From positions 1-64,000 of the forward strand of contig JAZRNY010000012.1 in NCBI GenBank assembly GCA_045648445.1: DNA of 64,000 nt. The letters are read 5' to 3'. The stretch's first letter is position 1, and every line of letters begins with the position of its first letter. The stretch is from SIG607 sp045648445 (GTDB lineage: Bacteria; Bacillota; Clostridia; Oscillospirales; Acutalibacteraceae). Both the position numbers and the translations under genes were made by a program. The notes under the pieces are model-generated. The model did no database searches. It saw nothing but the letters and a program-made list of their open reading frames with translations, and was not told the origin of the DNA. This document shows positions 1 to 8,270 of the stretch, one piece after another.

Positions 1-59
1 TGTCGTATCTCATTTCTTATGCTTTCAGGATATTTTTTCATTCCCTTTTTTCCAGCCAT
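1..59 (-). CDS. Probable IS transposase (HTH subunit), N-terminus only
   Basis: Only the first 19 codons are inside the window; the gene runs off position 1. The start ATG (57-59) follows an AGGAGG site at the right distance, so translation from here is credible. The N-terminus, beginning MAGKKGMKKYP and continuing ESIRNEIR, resembles the basic start of helix-turn-helix transposase subunits of IS3-type elements (family knowledge, not proven by so few residues). It lies downstream of argS on the same strand, behind the argS terminator. A perfect hairpin covers its ribosome site. It could also be another small HTH protein. Confidence 0.5.
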   Translation of the reverse strand, partial: MAGKKGMKKYPESIRNEIR

Positions 60-65
60 AACAAA

Positions 66-103
66 ACCTCCTATGGTAGTTCTTTAATTCTACCATAGGA
101 GGT
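66..103 (-). promoter_or_regulatory. Perfect hairpin sequestering the transposase ribosome site
   Basis: Arms 66-79 and 90-103 are perfect 14-bp inverted repeats around a 10-nt loop. Read on the minus strand, the AGGAGG of the transposase gene lies in the 3' arm, so any transcript entering from argS would hide it. On the plus strand the stem is followed by GCTTTTTTA and could terminate transcription leaving the element. IS elements commonly use such stems to block activation by outside transcription; that role here is inferred. Confidence 0.65.
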
Positions 104-180
104 GCTTTTTTACTATTGTCCGTTTTTACTGGACTTGTTCATTAAAGCGAGTGCTTTTTTGTTTATAAGAATAAAATGAT

Positions 181-212
181 TATTAAAAAATGGACTCTTT
201 CGAGTCCATTTT
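181..212 (-). terminator. argS terminator
   Basis: A 10-bp stem (188-197 with 202-211, loop TTTC) begins immediately after the argS stop codon and is followed on the minus strand by a run of T. It should end the murI-DUF1934-argS transcript. Confidence 0.85.
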
Positions 213-1898
213 TTACATTGTTTCGGGTGCGCTGATTTTAAGTAAATCAAGCACGTTTTTGATAACCGTTGCGGTGTTGGTGCAAAGGGTGAGACGAGCC
301 TGCATAAGACCTTCGTCGTCGCCTTTAACACGGCAGGAATTATAGAATTTATGGAACTTGGTTGCAAGTTCTTCAACGTAGTGAGTGATTTTTGCAGGGT
401 CGTACGCTTTTGCAGCGGCAATAATTTCATCAGTATAAGCAGCCAAGTGAACAGTAAGTTCTCTTTCTTCAGCGGTATTTAACTTGCAAAGTTCATCAGC
501 GGTACATTTTCTTTGTGTAATGCCGTCGGCAGCAAGATTTCTTATAATACTGCAAATACGCGCATAAGCGTATTGTACGTAATATACGGGGTTTTTATTA
601 GATTCTTCAATAGCCAAGTCTAAATCAAAATCAAAGTGAGAATTAGGCTCTCTTAAATTGAAGAAGAAACGTGCGGCATCAATAGGTACTTCTTCAAGAA
701 GCGTTACAAGAGTAATAGCCTTACCGCTACGCTTACTTGCTTTTATGATTTCACCGTCTTTAACAAGTCGTACCATCTGCATAAGAACTACATCCAAACG
801 ACTGCTGTCAATGCCTAAAGCGGTCAAAGCGCCTTTAAGACGGGGAACGTATCCATGGTGGTCTGCGCCCAAAATATCAATAGCCTTATCAAAACCGCGG
901 GTGACAAGTTTGTTATAATGATATGCAATATCGGGTACAATGTAGGTGGGAACACCGTTACTGCGTACAAGTACAAAGTTATCACTGCCAAAATCTTCGC
1001 CTTTAAACCAAAGTGCGTCTTCTTCAACGAAAGTGTGTCCGCTTTCTTTTAGAAGTTCAATAATTCTATTAGCTTCGCCATTGGCGTGTAAAGTACTTTC
1101 TCTAAACCAAGTGTTATATTCTATTCTGTATTTAAGCAGGTCGTCGTGAAGTCCTTGTATGTTTTTCGGTAAAGCGAATTCAACTAACGCTTTTCTTCTT
1201 TCTTCTTCGGAGCAATTTATGAATTCATCTTTATAAATAGCGGCAAAGTTTTCAGCGTGAGCAATAATATCGGCGCCGTGATAAGAATCTTCAGGCATTT
1301 CAATGCTGCTGTCAAAAATTTGCTGATAACGAAGTGAAAGGGAAAGTCCGAATTTGTTTATCTGGTTGCCTGCGTCGTTGATATAGAATTCACGTTCTAT
1401 GTAATAACCTGCTTTTTCCATAACTGCGGCAAGACAGTCGCCAAGGGCGCCGCCTCTGGCATTGCCTATGTGCATAGGACCGGTAGGATTGGCAGAAACA
1501 AATTCAACTAAAACTTTTTTATTTTCGCCAAATCCGCTTTCACCGTATTTTTCTTTCTTTTCATCAATGTCAGAAAGAATATCGGCATAATATTTATCAT
1601 TTAAAAAGAAGTTGATAAAGCCGGGACCTGCAATTTCATATTTTTCAATATAACTATCGGTCAAGTCGGTGTTAGCCATAATCGTTTCGGCAATTTTTCT
1701 TGGTGCACTTTTAAAAGCACGAGCCCAAACGAGTGCAGCGTTAACTGCGTAATCACCATGCTCTCTTGAAGCGGGTATTTCAATATTAAAATCGCTTAAC
1801 TCGGCTTCGCACAAAAGTCCTTCTTTAATAGCCTTTTGCGCCGCGTCGGTTATAATATCTTTAATTTGTTTTTTTGCATTACTTACTAATAGTGACAT
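213..1898 (-). CDS. argS: Arginyl-tRNA synthetase
   Basis: Class I synthetase that charges tRNA-Arg with arginine using ATP in the cytoplasm. At 561 aa it has normal length. The N-terminal add-on domain (about 1-90) precedes the class I signature ANPTGPMHIGN (HIGN at 143-146). The KMSKS-type loop is the relaxed ASKRSGK form usual for ArgRS, and the C-terminal anticodon-binding DALR domain ends near SCRVKG. It is the last gene of a minus-strand operon with murI and the DUF1934 gene, a neighbourhood also seen for ywiB-argS in Bacillus. No T-box leader is seen because the gene lies inside the operon, 4 bp after its neighbour. Confidence 0.97.
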   Translation of the reverse strand: MSLLVSNAKKQIKDIITDAAQKAIKEGLLCEAELSDFNIEIPASREHGDYAVNAALVWARAFKSAPRKIAETIMANTDLTDSYIEKYEIAGPGFINFFLNDKYYADILSDIDEKKEKYGESGFGENKKVLVEFVSANPTGPMHIGNARGGALGDCLAAVMEKAGYYIEREFYINDAGNQINKFGLSLSLRYQQIFDSSIEMPEDSYHGADIIAHAENFAAIYKDEFINCSEEERRKALVEFALPKNIQGLHDDLLKYRIEYNTWFRESTLHANGEANRIIELLKESGHTFVEEDALWFKGEDFGSDNFVLVRSNGVPTYIVPDIAYHYNKLVTRGFDKAIDILGADHHGYVPRLKGALTALGIDSSRLDVVLMQMVRLVKDGEIIKASKRSGKAITLVTLLEEVPIDAARFFFNLREPNSHFDFDLDLAIEESNKNPVYYVQYAYARICSIIRNLAADGITQRKCTADELCKLNTAEERELTVHLAAYTDEIIAAAKAYDPAKITHYVEELATKFHKFYNSCRVKGDDEGLMQARLTLCTNTATVIKNVLDLLKISAPETM

Positions 1899-1902
1899 AA
1901 AT

Positions 1903-2316
1903 TTAAACCTCTTTTACGGTGATTTCTATTCTGTTTCTGCCGACAGGGGTAGAATTCATATTAAGTGAATAAATAAGAGATACCGTGCCGCCGTTATCAT
2001 TTAACGTACTTTTTACTTCTTCTCCGTATATATCCATAATAAACTCGCCCATTGGAGTTGCGTATACCGAACTGTTTCGACATCCTACTTCGATAACCAT
2101 TCGACTGTTAGTGGCGCCTGTTCTTTTAAGTACGGCAATTTTTTCTCCAACCTTTAGCATAGTTTGCGTTTTTTCGCCATCTTCGTTGATTTCGTCATAA
2201 AAAATATAATATTTATCGTTTTTTAAGGCTAAAGTTCCCAGCGTTTTAAGTTCGACTACGTTTTCGTCATTATCAATACTTTGGTAACCTTTAACCGAAA
2301 CTGTTACGTTTTTCAT
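1903..2316 (-). CDS. DUF1934 (YwiB-like) beta-barrel protein
   Basis: This 137-aa protein has the pattern of the DUF1934/YwiB family: an N-terminal strand MKNVTVSVKGYQ, the segments LGTLALKNDKYYIFYDE and MVIEVG, and a C-terminal strand ending NRIEITVKEV. The family is predicted to fold as a calycin-like barrel; its function is unknown. It overlaps the murI stop by 4 bp and stops just before argS, so the three genes are translationally coupled. Co-location with argS matches the arrangement in other Firmicutes. No signal peptide or membrane segment is visible, so it is probably cytoplasmic. Confidence 0.85.
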   Translation of the reverse strand: MKNVTVSVKGYQSIDNDENVVELKTLGTLALKNDKYYIFYDEINEDGEKTQTMLKVGEKIAVLKRTGATNSRMVIEVGCRNSSVYATPMGEFIMDIYGEEVKSTLNDNGGTVSLIYSLNMNSTPVGRNRIEITVKEV

Positions 2317-3131
2317 ATCTTTTCAATGTCCACCTGACTGAGTTGTTCTTCCGTAGGTTCAGCACCCAATAACAAACGCGCAGTGGTTTTAAAGGATGGT
2401 GTAACGTCGCTGACAAAATATTTTAGAGTTGAAAGGTTTTGTGAATCGTTTAATAACCCTTTTGAAGCAAGAACGTCTTTAACTGCGTAGGCGGTAGATA
2501 TACCTGCGTTTATAAGAGTAACGCTATCCCCCATATATCGTTTTATTGCGTTGCTTAAAACAGGGTAGTGGGTACAGCCTAAAATAAGCGTGTCAATACC
2601 TGCTTCTTTAAGAGGGGCAAGGTAACGCTTTACCGTTTCGAACACAATCACGTCATTCTCGTCTATAAAACCTGATTCTACCAGCGGAACGAAAAGGGTG
2701 CATCCTTGAACGTAAACCTGAGCAGTAGGTAAAAGACTTTCAATAACGCGCTTGTGTTCGCCGCTCATTATGGTGGCGTTAGTACCAATAACACCTATTT
2801 TACCGTTTTTAGTAGCCTTTACGGCTGATTTTGCGGCATGGGTAACTACCTCGATATAAGGCACGGGGAGTTGTTCGCCAATATCACTTGCTACCGAACT
2901 TACAGTACCGCAGGCGGCAACAATAAGTTTTACGTTTTGGCTTAATAAAAAGGTTTCATCCTGACGGGCATATCTTCTAATAGTTTCGCGGCTTTTTGTG
3001 CCGTAGGGAACTCTGTCGGTATCACCGAAATATATAATATCTTCATTTGGCAAAACGTTTAAAATTTCCTTAACTACCGTAAGACCGCCAAGTCCTGAGT
3101 CGAAAACGCCTATCGGACGGTTATCAGCCAA
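2313..3131 (-). CDS. murI: Glutamate racemase
   Basis: Converts L-glutamate to D-glutamate for peptidoglycan synthesis, using two cysteines as acid/base. The 272-aa protein shows VFDSGLGGLTV near the N-terminus, the first cysteine motif AACGTVSS (C74) and the second LILGCTHYP (C186). In the first motif the usual Asn after Cys is Gly75, and the usual GDTARVPYG reads GDTDRVPYG. The start is TTG at 3131 with a GGGGGAGA site upstream. It is first in the minus-strand operon and has its own promoter at 3163-3191. Confidence 0.95.
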   Translation of the reverse strand: MADNRPIGVFDSGLGGLTVVKEILNVLPNEDIIYFGDTDRVPYGTKSRETIRRYARQDETFLLSQNVKLIVAACGTVSSVASDIGEQLPVPYIEVVTHAAKSAVKATKNGKIGVIGTNATIMSGEHKRVIESLLPTAQVYVQGCTLFVPLVESGFIDENDVIVFETVKRYLAPLKEAGIDTLILGCTHYPVLSNAIKRYMGDSVTLINAGISTAYAVKDVLASKGLLNDSQNLSTLKYFVSDVTPSFKTTARLLLGAEPTEEQLSQVDIEKI

Positions 3132-3162
3132 AAAATCTCCCCCTTATATATAATTACACTAT

Positions 3163-3191
3163 ATAATAACATATTTTTTTATTAACTGCAA
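3163..3191 (-). promoter_or_regulatory. Promoter of murI operon
   Basis: On the minus strand TTGCAG is followed after 17 bp by TATTAT, with an extended TG one base before the -10. It points at murI and lies back-to-back with the plus-strand promoter at 3219. Confidence 0.75.
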
Positions 3192-3218
3192 TAGCAAAAT
3201 ATTATCTTTATGTTCTAC

Positions 3219-3247
3219 TTGAAAAAAACAAAACTTTGATGTATAAT
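3219..3247 (+). promoter_or_regulatory. Promoter of M50-scpA-scpB operon
   Basis: TTGAAA (3219-3224) and TATAAT (3242-3247) are separated by 17 bp, a near-consensus vegetative sigma-A promoter upstream of the TTG start at 3284. Confidence 0.85.
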
Positions 3248-3283
3248 TATATGGAATATAAAGTTAAGATAGGAGCGGTATAA

Positions 3284-3958
3284 TTGCTATTTGATTTAAT
3301 TAATGGAAAAGCAAGTTTTGCATCGTCTATAACATACATTATAGCGTCACTTCTTGTTATTTTCGTCGCCTTGCCTTTTCATGAATATGCTCACGCTTTT
3401 GTTGCCAATAAACTTGGTGACAGAACTGCGCGTTATCAGGGAAGATTAACCTTTAACCCACTTGCACATATTGATTATCTTGGCGCGTTAGGTATTATTC
3501 TTTTTGGCTTTGGTTGGGCGCGTCCCGTTCCCGTTAATGCTAACGGTTTTAAAAATGCAAAAAGAGATATGGCAATTACTGCTGCTGCAGGTCCTGTTAT
3601 GAATTTGGCATTGGCTTCTATAGGTGCATTTTTACACTATTTGTTCGCCTATATCGCTTTGGGTAAAGAAAGTATTTTTTGTGTTTACGTTGCGCTTTTA
3701 TTTGATGCGTTTTGCGTTATTAACGTAGGTCTTGCCGTATTTAATTTACTCCCCATTCCTCCGCTTGACGGTTGGAAGATTATGGGTGCTATACTTCCTG
3801 CAAGAACATACTGGAAAATAATGGCTTATGAACGCTATGTGAGTTTTGCCGTTGTTCTTCTCATATTCACAGGCGCTTTAAGTGTTCCCCTTGGTTTTCT
3901 TAGAGGGATTTTTTACACAATAGTAACCTTCTTGCCTAAAGTTATTTTTGGATTTTAA
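3284..3958 (+). CDS. Site-2 protease family (M50) membrane metalloprotease
   Basis: An intramembrane zinc protease homologue of 224 aa. The HEYAH motif (H33, E34, H37) in the first membrane segment and NLLPIPPLDG (154-163, metal ligand D162) near the C-terminus are the two M50 signatures. Several further hydrophobic segments span the protein. This short form without PDZ domain is common in Firmicutes upstream of scpA; its substrate is unknown. Start TTG at 3284 is chosen because of the AGGAGC site 8 bp upstream. Its stop overlaps the ribosome site of scpA, so the two are co-expressed. Confidence 0.9.
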   Translation: MLFDLINGKASFASSITYIIASLLVIFVALPFHEYAHAFVANKLGDRTARYQGRLTFNPLAHIDYLGALGIILFGFGWARPVPVNANGFKNAKRDMAITAAAGPVMNLALASIGAFLHYLFAYIALGKESIFCVYVALLFDAFCVINVGLAVFNLLPIPPLDGWKIMGAILPARTYWKIMAYERYVSFAVVLLIFTGALSVPLGFLRGIFYTIVTFLPKVIFGF

Positions 3959-3967
3959 GGAATAAAT

Positions 3968-4684
3968 ATGGAAACTGTATTATCGTATAAAATTGAAGAT
4001 TTTGAAGGTCCTTTAGACCTGCTTCTTCAGTTAATAGCAAAAAACAAACTTAATATTTACGATATTCAACTTACCGTGTTAATAGACCAGTATCTTGAAC
4101 AAATTAAGTTGATGGAACTTAACAATATGGATATAGCAAGTGATTTTCTTGCTATGGCTTCGCGTCTTATTTATATTAAAACAGTAAGCCTTCTTCCTAA
4201 ACACGAAGAGATTGAAGAACTTAAACAAGAACTTACCGGTGAACTTCTTGAATATCAGGTGTGCCGTGAAATTGCCGCAAAACTCAACGATATGAGCAAA
4301 GATATTGATCGTTTCGTTAAAAATGCATCTAACGTTGAACTGGACAAGACCTATACTTTAAGTCACGATGCAAACGTTATATACGATGCGTACTTATCTG
4401 CGGCAGGCAGAGGAAAACGAAAACTTCCGCCGTCAACCGCTCCGTTTACTAAAATCGTTGCTAAAAAAATAGTTTCGGTATCAAGTAAAATAGTTTACGT
4501 TATGCGTAATCTTTTTAAAGGCGGCAAGAAAAAACTTTCTACCCTTTATGCAGGGGCGAAAAGTCGCTCCGAACTGGTCGCTACATTCCTTGCAGTATTG
4601 GAACTTTGTAAAGCCAACCGAGTTAAAATAGAGGGCGACGCGCAAACGGCTGAAATTACGCTGATTAAGGAGAAGAAAAAATGA
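3968..4684 (+). CDS. scpA: Segregation and condensation protein A
   Basis: Kleisin subunit of the SMC-ScpAB condensin that compacts and separates the chromosome. The 238-aa protein starts with the typical YKIEDFEGPLDLLLQLI segment that contacts SMC, then the Asp/Leu-rich helix LDQYL..MELNNMDIASDFLAMASRL, and ends with the winged-helix region that binds the other SMC head. The start ATG follows AAGGAAT, 9 bp after the M50 gene. The last 4 bp overlap scpB (ATGA), the usual arrangement. Confidence 0.95.
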   Translation: METVLSYKIEDFEGPLDLLLQLIAKNKLNIYDIQLTVLIDQYLEQIKLMELNNMDIASDFLAMASRLIYIKTVSLLPKHEEIEELKQELTGELLEYQVCREIAAKLNDMSKDIDRFVKNASNVELDKTYTLSHDANVIYDAYLSAAGRGKRKLPPSTAPFTKIVAKKIVSVSSKIVYVMRNLFKGGKKKLSTLYAGAKSRSELVATFLAVLELCKANRVKIEGDAQTAEITLIKEKKK

Positions 4685-5277
4685 GTAAAGAAACGTTGTT
4701 GCTTTTACCTGCGGTTGAGGCTGTGCTTTTTGCTTCGGGTGAACCTGTAAGCATTGACAGACTTTCAAACGTATTTGGTATTTCGATTGATGAAATAAAC
4801 GAGGTTATGACCGCCCTAAAAGAACGTCTTGATAAAAGCGGTTCGGGTATAGAACTGTTAAAACTTGCAAATGCTTATCAACTTTCAACAAGAAGCGAGT
4901 ATGGAGAGTATATTCGCAAAAATGCGGATATTCATAGAAAAACACCGCTTTCTCAGGCGGCGTTTGAAGTATTGGCGGTAGTTGCTTATAATCAGCCTGT
5001 AACAAAGTCTTTTATTGAGCAGGTTAGAGGTGTTGACTGTTCGAGTACCGTTACAACGCTTATTGAAAAAGGATTGTTAGAGGAAAGGGGTAGGCTTGAA
5101 CTTCCCGGAAAACCGTTGCTTTACGGTACTACCAAAAACTTTTTAAGGTGTTTTGGTATTTCCGATTTATCGGAACTTCCTCCGCTTCCTTTTGAAGAAC
5201 AAGGAGAAACTCAAACCGACCTTGGCGAACAACTTTCGGTTGACGCTGTACTAAATGAAGATGAAAGAACGGAGTAA
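4681..5277 (+). CDS. scpB: Segregation and condensation protein B
   Basis: Dimeric winged-helix protein that stabilises ScpA in the SMC condensin. The 198-aa sequence has the ScpB landmarks AVEAVLFASGEPVS near the N-terminus, QAAFEVLAVVAYNQPVTKSFIEQVRGVD (the second winged helix) and ERGRLELPGKPLLYGTT. It overlaps scpA by ATGA. The C-terminal 40 residues are acidic and low in complexity. The ribosome site of ytfJ lies in its last codons. Confidence 0.95.
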   Translation: MSKETLLLLPAVEAVLFASGEPVSIDRLSNVFGISIDEINEVMTALKERLDKSGSGIELLKLANAYQLSTRSEYGEYIRKNADIHRKTPLSQAAFEVLAVVAYNQPVTKSFIEQVRGVDCSSTVTTLIEKGLLEERGRLELPGKPLLYGTTKNFLRCFGISDLSELPPLPFEEQGETQTDLGEQLSVDAVLNEDERTE

Positions 5278-5281
5278 TATT

Positions 5282-5644
5282 ATGAGTGAAAATAATTTAA
5301 AAGGAATTATGGACGTTTCAATGGATAAACTTCGCGCTATGGTTGATGCTGATACTGTTATTGGCACACCTATCGTTTTAGGCGAGGTTACACTTATTCC
5401 CGTATCAAAGGTTGCTTTTGGACTTGCTACCGGTGGCAGCGATTTTCCAAATAAAACAGAACAAAAAATTTTTGGTGGCGCAAGCGGAGCAGGGGTTACC
5501 ATTTCTCCCATAGGTTTTGTCAGCGTTAGCGGAACTAACGTTAGAATGTTGCCTCTTAGCGGTGACAATACAATCGTAGACAGAGCAATTGCTGCTGCTC
5601 CTGACCTTATTGAAAAGGTTAAAGAGGTATTCACTTCTAAATAA
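5282..5644 (+). CDS. ytfJ: GerW-family sporulation protein YtfJ
   Basis: A 120-aa protein of the GerW/YtfJ family, known in Bacillus as a forespore-expressed protein linked to spore germination. Its landmarks are the MDKLRAMVDADTVIGTPI start, GVTLIPVSKV-like strand (GEVTLIPVSK), the Gly-rich FGGASGAGV segment and ISPIGFVSV. The ATG at 5282 is preferred over in-frame upstream codons because GGAG (5270-5273) lies 8 bp before it and the preceding codons belong to the scpB 3' end. It is the clearest sign in the window that the organism can sporulate. Its position between scpB and dacF is shared with other Clostridia. Confidence 0.9.
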   Translation: MSENNLKGIMDVSMDKLRAMVDADTVIGTPIVLGEVTLIPVSKVAFGLATGGSDFPNKTEQKIFGGASGAGVTISPIGFVSVSGTNVRMLPLSGDNTIVDRAIAAAPDLIEKVKEVFTSK

Positions 5645-5655
5645 CAAGAATATAA

Positions 5656-5692
5656 AATCCCCTTTTTAAGTATTTATATTAAGAAAGGGGAT
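5656..5692 (+). promoter_or_regulatory. Hairpin over the dacF ribosome site
   Basis: AATCCCCTTTTT (from 5656) can pair with AAGAAAGGGGAT (to 5692), and the 3' arm contains the AAGGGG that serves as dacF ribosome site. It may terminate the upstream transcript or limit dacF translation; the sequence does not decide which. Confidence 0.45.
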
Positions 5693-5698
5693 GTATTA

Positions 5699-6802
5699 TT
5701 GAAAAGGTTTTTAATCTTTTTTATTATATTTGCATTACTGTTTTGTAACGTTAAATCAAAGGCTTTGAGCATAAATGCCAAAGCGGCAATTTTAATAGAT
5801 GCAATTAGCGGTGAAGTTATTTATTCATTAAACGAAAATCAGCGACTTTCCATGGCAAGTACCACCAAAATAATGACGGCATTTATTTTGTGTGAACAAC
5901 CTGATTTAAAAAAAGAGGTAACTGTCACAAAAGAAATGGTGATGGTAGAAGGCACATCAATGGGTTTGATTGTTGGCACAAGGGTTTCATTAAAGGCGCT
6001 TTTATATGGAATGTTATTGTCTTCGGGCAACGATGCCGCTAATGCTACTGCTATTGCTATAGGCGGTAATATACAAAATTTTGTTTTGCTGATGAATAAA
6101 AGGGCAGAGGAATTAGGTCTTAAAAACACCCATTTTGACACTCCGTCGGGTCTTGACGGAGATAACCATTATACAAGCGCGTTAGACCTTGCGCTTCTTA
6201 CTCGCACGGCATTAAACAACAAAATGTTTTCTGACGCCGCTAAAACAAAAAGTATTACGCTTGAATTTTGTTCAGTAACTCGTACGCTTTATAACCATAA
6301 TAAATTGCTTAGTGCTTTTGACGGTGCTATTGGCGTAAAAACGGGTTATACAAAAAAATCGGGCAGATGTCTTGTATCTGCTGCGGAAAAAGAAAACGGT
6401 AAGGTTATAGCCGTAACGTTAAACGATCCCGACGACTGGAACGACCACAAAGAACTTCTTGATTTGGGTCTTAGCAAATTAAGTAAAGAAAAACAAACTT
6501 TTTCAGAAAAAACATATAAAATAAACGTGGTTGGCGGAAAAGAAGAATTTGTTACCGCTAAAAGTACGTCGGTTTCCTTTAGAACCTATAATGAAAAAGT
6601 AATAAAAAAAGAGTACATAATGCCTAATGTCAGCGCTCCGGTAAAAAAAGGCGAGGAATTAGGATATATCGAATATTATTGCAAAAACCAACTGTGCGCT
6701 AAAGAAATATTGACGGCTGAAAATGACGTTATTGCGCAGCAAACAGCAGGTAAATTTGAACTTATTAAGATTAATTTTAAAAGAATGTTAAAACAAATAT
6801 AG
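5699..6802 (+). CDS. dacF: D-alanyl-D-alanine carboxypeptidase (S11, DacF-like)
   Basis: Penicillin-binding protein that trims the terminal D-Ala from peptidoglycan stem peptides outside the membrane. The 367-aa precursor has a signal peptide (about 1-22), catalytic STTK (S54, K57), SGN (109-111) and KTG (214-216), so all three S11 motifs are intact. A beta-rich C-terminal domain follows, and the basic-hydrophobic end FKRMLKQI may attach it to the membrane. Start TTG at 5699 with AAGGGG 6 bp upstream. The scpB-ytfJ-dacF-rluB order suggests the sporulation-type DacF rather than vegetative DacA. Confidence 0.93.
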   Translation: MKRFLIFFIIFALLFCNVKSKALSINAKAAILIDAISGEVIYSLNENQRLSMASTTKIMTAFILCEQPDLKKEVTVTKEMVMVEGTSMGLIVGTRVSLKALLYGMLLSSGNDAANATAIAIGGNIQNFVLLMNKRAEELGLKNTHFDTPSGLDGDNHYTSALDLALLTRTALNNKMFSDAAKTKSITLEFCSVTRTLYNHNKLLSAFDGAIGVKTGYTKKSGRCLVSAAEKENGKVIAVTLNDPDDWNDHKELLDLGLSKLSKEKQTFSEKTYKINVVGGKEEFVTAKSTSVSFRTYNEKVIKKEYIMPNVSAPVKKGEELGYIEYYCKNQLCAKEILTAENDVIAQQTAGKFELIKINFKRMLKQI

Positions 6803-6812
6803 AGGAGAAAAT

Positions 6813-7556
6813 ATGAAGGATAATAAAGTACGTCTTCAAAAACACTTGGCTGATTGCGGAGTGGCTTCCCGAAGAAAATCTGAAGAACTTATTGAAAATA
6901 GAAAAGTAAAGGTTAATGGCAGAGTTGCTTCTATAGGCGATAAGGTTGACCCCATACGTGATAAAATTACCGTTGCAGGAAAAGCGGTTATACCCGTTAA
7001 TAAAAAAGTGTATATTATGTTACATAAGCCACGTGGTTTTGTTACTACCGTTTCGGACGAACTTGGAAGAAAATGTGTAACCGACCTTGTAAAAGACGTG
7101 GGCGTAAGGGTTTTTCCCGTTGGAAGACTTGATAAAGACTCAGAAGGTCTTTTGCTTATGACAAACGATGGCGAATTTGCAAATAATCTTACCCATCCGT
7201 CAAAACACGTTAATAAAACCTATCGCACTACCGTAAAGGGTGAGGTAGGAGACGAACAATTACTTCATCTTGCCGAAGGCGTTGAAATAGACGGTAAAAT
7301 GACACTTCCTTGCGATTGCTTTGTTGCTGAGCGTAAAAGTGACCGAACGGTGCTTATATTTATAATTCACGAGGGCAGAAACCGTCAGATAAGAAAAATG
7401 TGCGAAGCAGTAGGTCTTGAGGTATTGCGCCTTAAACGTACCGAAATAGCAGGTGTTAAACTTGGTATGTTACCGCAGGGTAAGTGGCGCGACCTTAACG
7501 AAAGGGAAATGAAGCGCCTTACTTCAATTTCCGAAAGTAAGGAAGGTGCACAATGA
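6813..7556 (+). CDS. rluB: Ribosomal large-subunit pseudouridine synthase (RluB/RsuA family)
   Basis: Isomerises a uridine in rRNA. An S4 RNA-binding domain (about 5-60) is followed by the RsuA-type catalytic domain, whose signature GRLDKDSEGLLL contains catalytic D107. The end of the domain, HEGRNRQIRKMCEAVG, is typical. At 247 aa the length is normal. GAGGAG lies 8 bp before the ATG. The stop overlaps the next start by 4 bp. Confidence 0.93.
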   Translation: MKDNKVRLQKHLADCGVASRRKSEELIENRKVKVNGRVASIGDKVDPIRDKITVAGKAVIPVNKKVYIMLHKPRGFVTTVSDELGRKCVTDLVKDVGVRVFPVGRLDKDSEGLLLMTNDGEFANNLTHPSKHVNKTYRTTVKGEVGDEQLLHLAEGVEIDGKMTLPCDCFVAERKSDRTVLIFIIHEGRNRQIRKMCEAVGLEVLRLKRTEIAGVKLGMLPQGKWRDLNEREMKRLTSISESKEGAQ

Positions 7557-7936
7557 TTAGCGTACTTCCCTTAAAAGATAAGGATTATATTAAAGAACTT
7601 TTTGAAAAATTCGGCGCTGATTTTAATGAATTTTCAGGCGCTGTTGAAGCAACCTGTAACGATGATAAATTAGGATACGCAATTTATTATCTGGATAATG
7701 AAAAAATGACCGTTTTGGATATTGAGCCTAAAAACGATTTGGCTCTTGCCGACGGAATACTTAGAAGCGCACTTCATAATGCGGTTTGCGCAAAGGTATT
7801 AAAGGCTTGTTATAACGAAAATTCGCCTATCAGTGTTTTTGAAAAATTAAAGTTTGTTCTTGATGAAAACGAAAAAACTCTTAATATTAACAAACTTTTT
7901 GAAAGTTGTTGCAGTTGCTCTGATAAAAATACTTGA
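7553..7936 (+). CDS. Small unknown protein, possibly acetyltransferase-like fold
   Basis: A 127-aa protein not recognised with certainty. The pattern of short strands and helices (YAIYYLDNEKMTVLDIEP, then ALADGILRSALHNAV, then FEKLKFVLDENE) recalls a stripped-down GNAT-like fold, where a final strand-turn segment follows a bulge, but no acetyl-CoA loop can be identified. The C-terminus ends in a Cys cluster (ESCCSCSDKN) that might bind metal. It is coupled to rluB by a 4-bp overlap and has no signal peptide. Confidence 0.6.
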   Translation: MISVLPLKDKDYIKELFEKFGADFNEFSGAVEATCNDDKLGYAIYYLDNEKMTVLDIEPKNDLALADGILRSALHNAVCAKVLKACYNENSPISVFEKLKFVLDENEKTLNINKLFESCCSCSDKNT

Positions 7937-7961
7937 TTTTTTAAAACACTTATGATAAACT
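7933..7961 (+). promoter_or_regulatory. Promoter of secG
   Basis: TTGATT (7933-7938), a 17-bp spacer and TAAACT (7956-7961) with extended TG lie immediately upstream of secG. Confidence 0.65.
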
Positions 7962-7992
7962 AGATACGTTAATGGATTAGGAGGAATTATAA

Positions 7993-8247
7993 ATGGAAGT
8001 TTTACAGATTATATTAGGTGTTATTTTAGGAATACTTTCTATAGCAATAACTGTTCTCGTTCTTTTCCAGCAGGGAAGCCGTGCAGGACTTAACGGCGCT
8101 ATTTCCGGTGCTGCTGAAACCTTCCTTTCAAAGAATAAGGCAAGAACTGCCGATGCTTTCTTCAAGCGTCTTACCACCATTTCTGCTATAGTATTCTTTG
8201 TTCTTGCAATTGCAGCTACCGTTGTTGCTACCATTATTGCAAAGTAA
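7993..8247 (+). CDS. secG: Protein translocase subunit SecG
   Basis: Small accessory subunit of the SecYEG channel. The 84-aa protein has two membrane helices: LQIILGVILGILSIAITVLVLF, and a second at the C-terminus (about 58-82). They flank the cytoplasmic loop QQGSRAGLNGAISGAAETF, which carries the conserved Gly-rich SecG motif. GGAGG lies 8 bp before the ATG. Its own promoter and terminator make it monocistronic. The rnr-smpB-tmRNA genes that often follow secG in Firmicutes are absent here. Confidence 0.92.
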   Translation: MEVLQIILGVILGILSIAITVLVLFQQGSRAGLNGAISGAAETFLSKNKARTADAFFKRLTTISAIVFFVLAIAATVVATIIAK

Positions 8248-8270
8248 TTAAATTAAATAACTAAACCCGA

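Noticed and set aside
1899..1902. T-box leader for argS (and for asnS at 43953-43985)
   Set aside because: argS is 4 bp from its neighbour, and asnS has only about 30 nt of leader, too short for a T-box.
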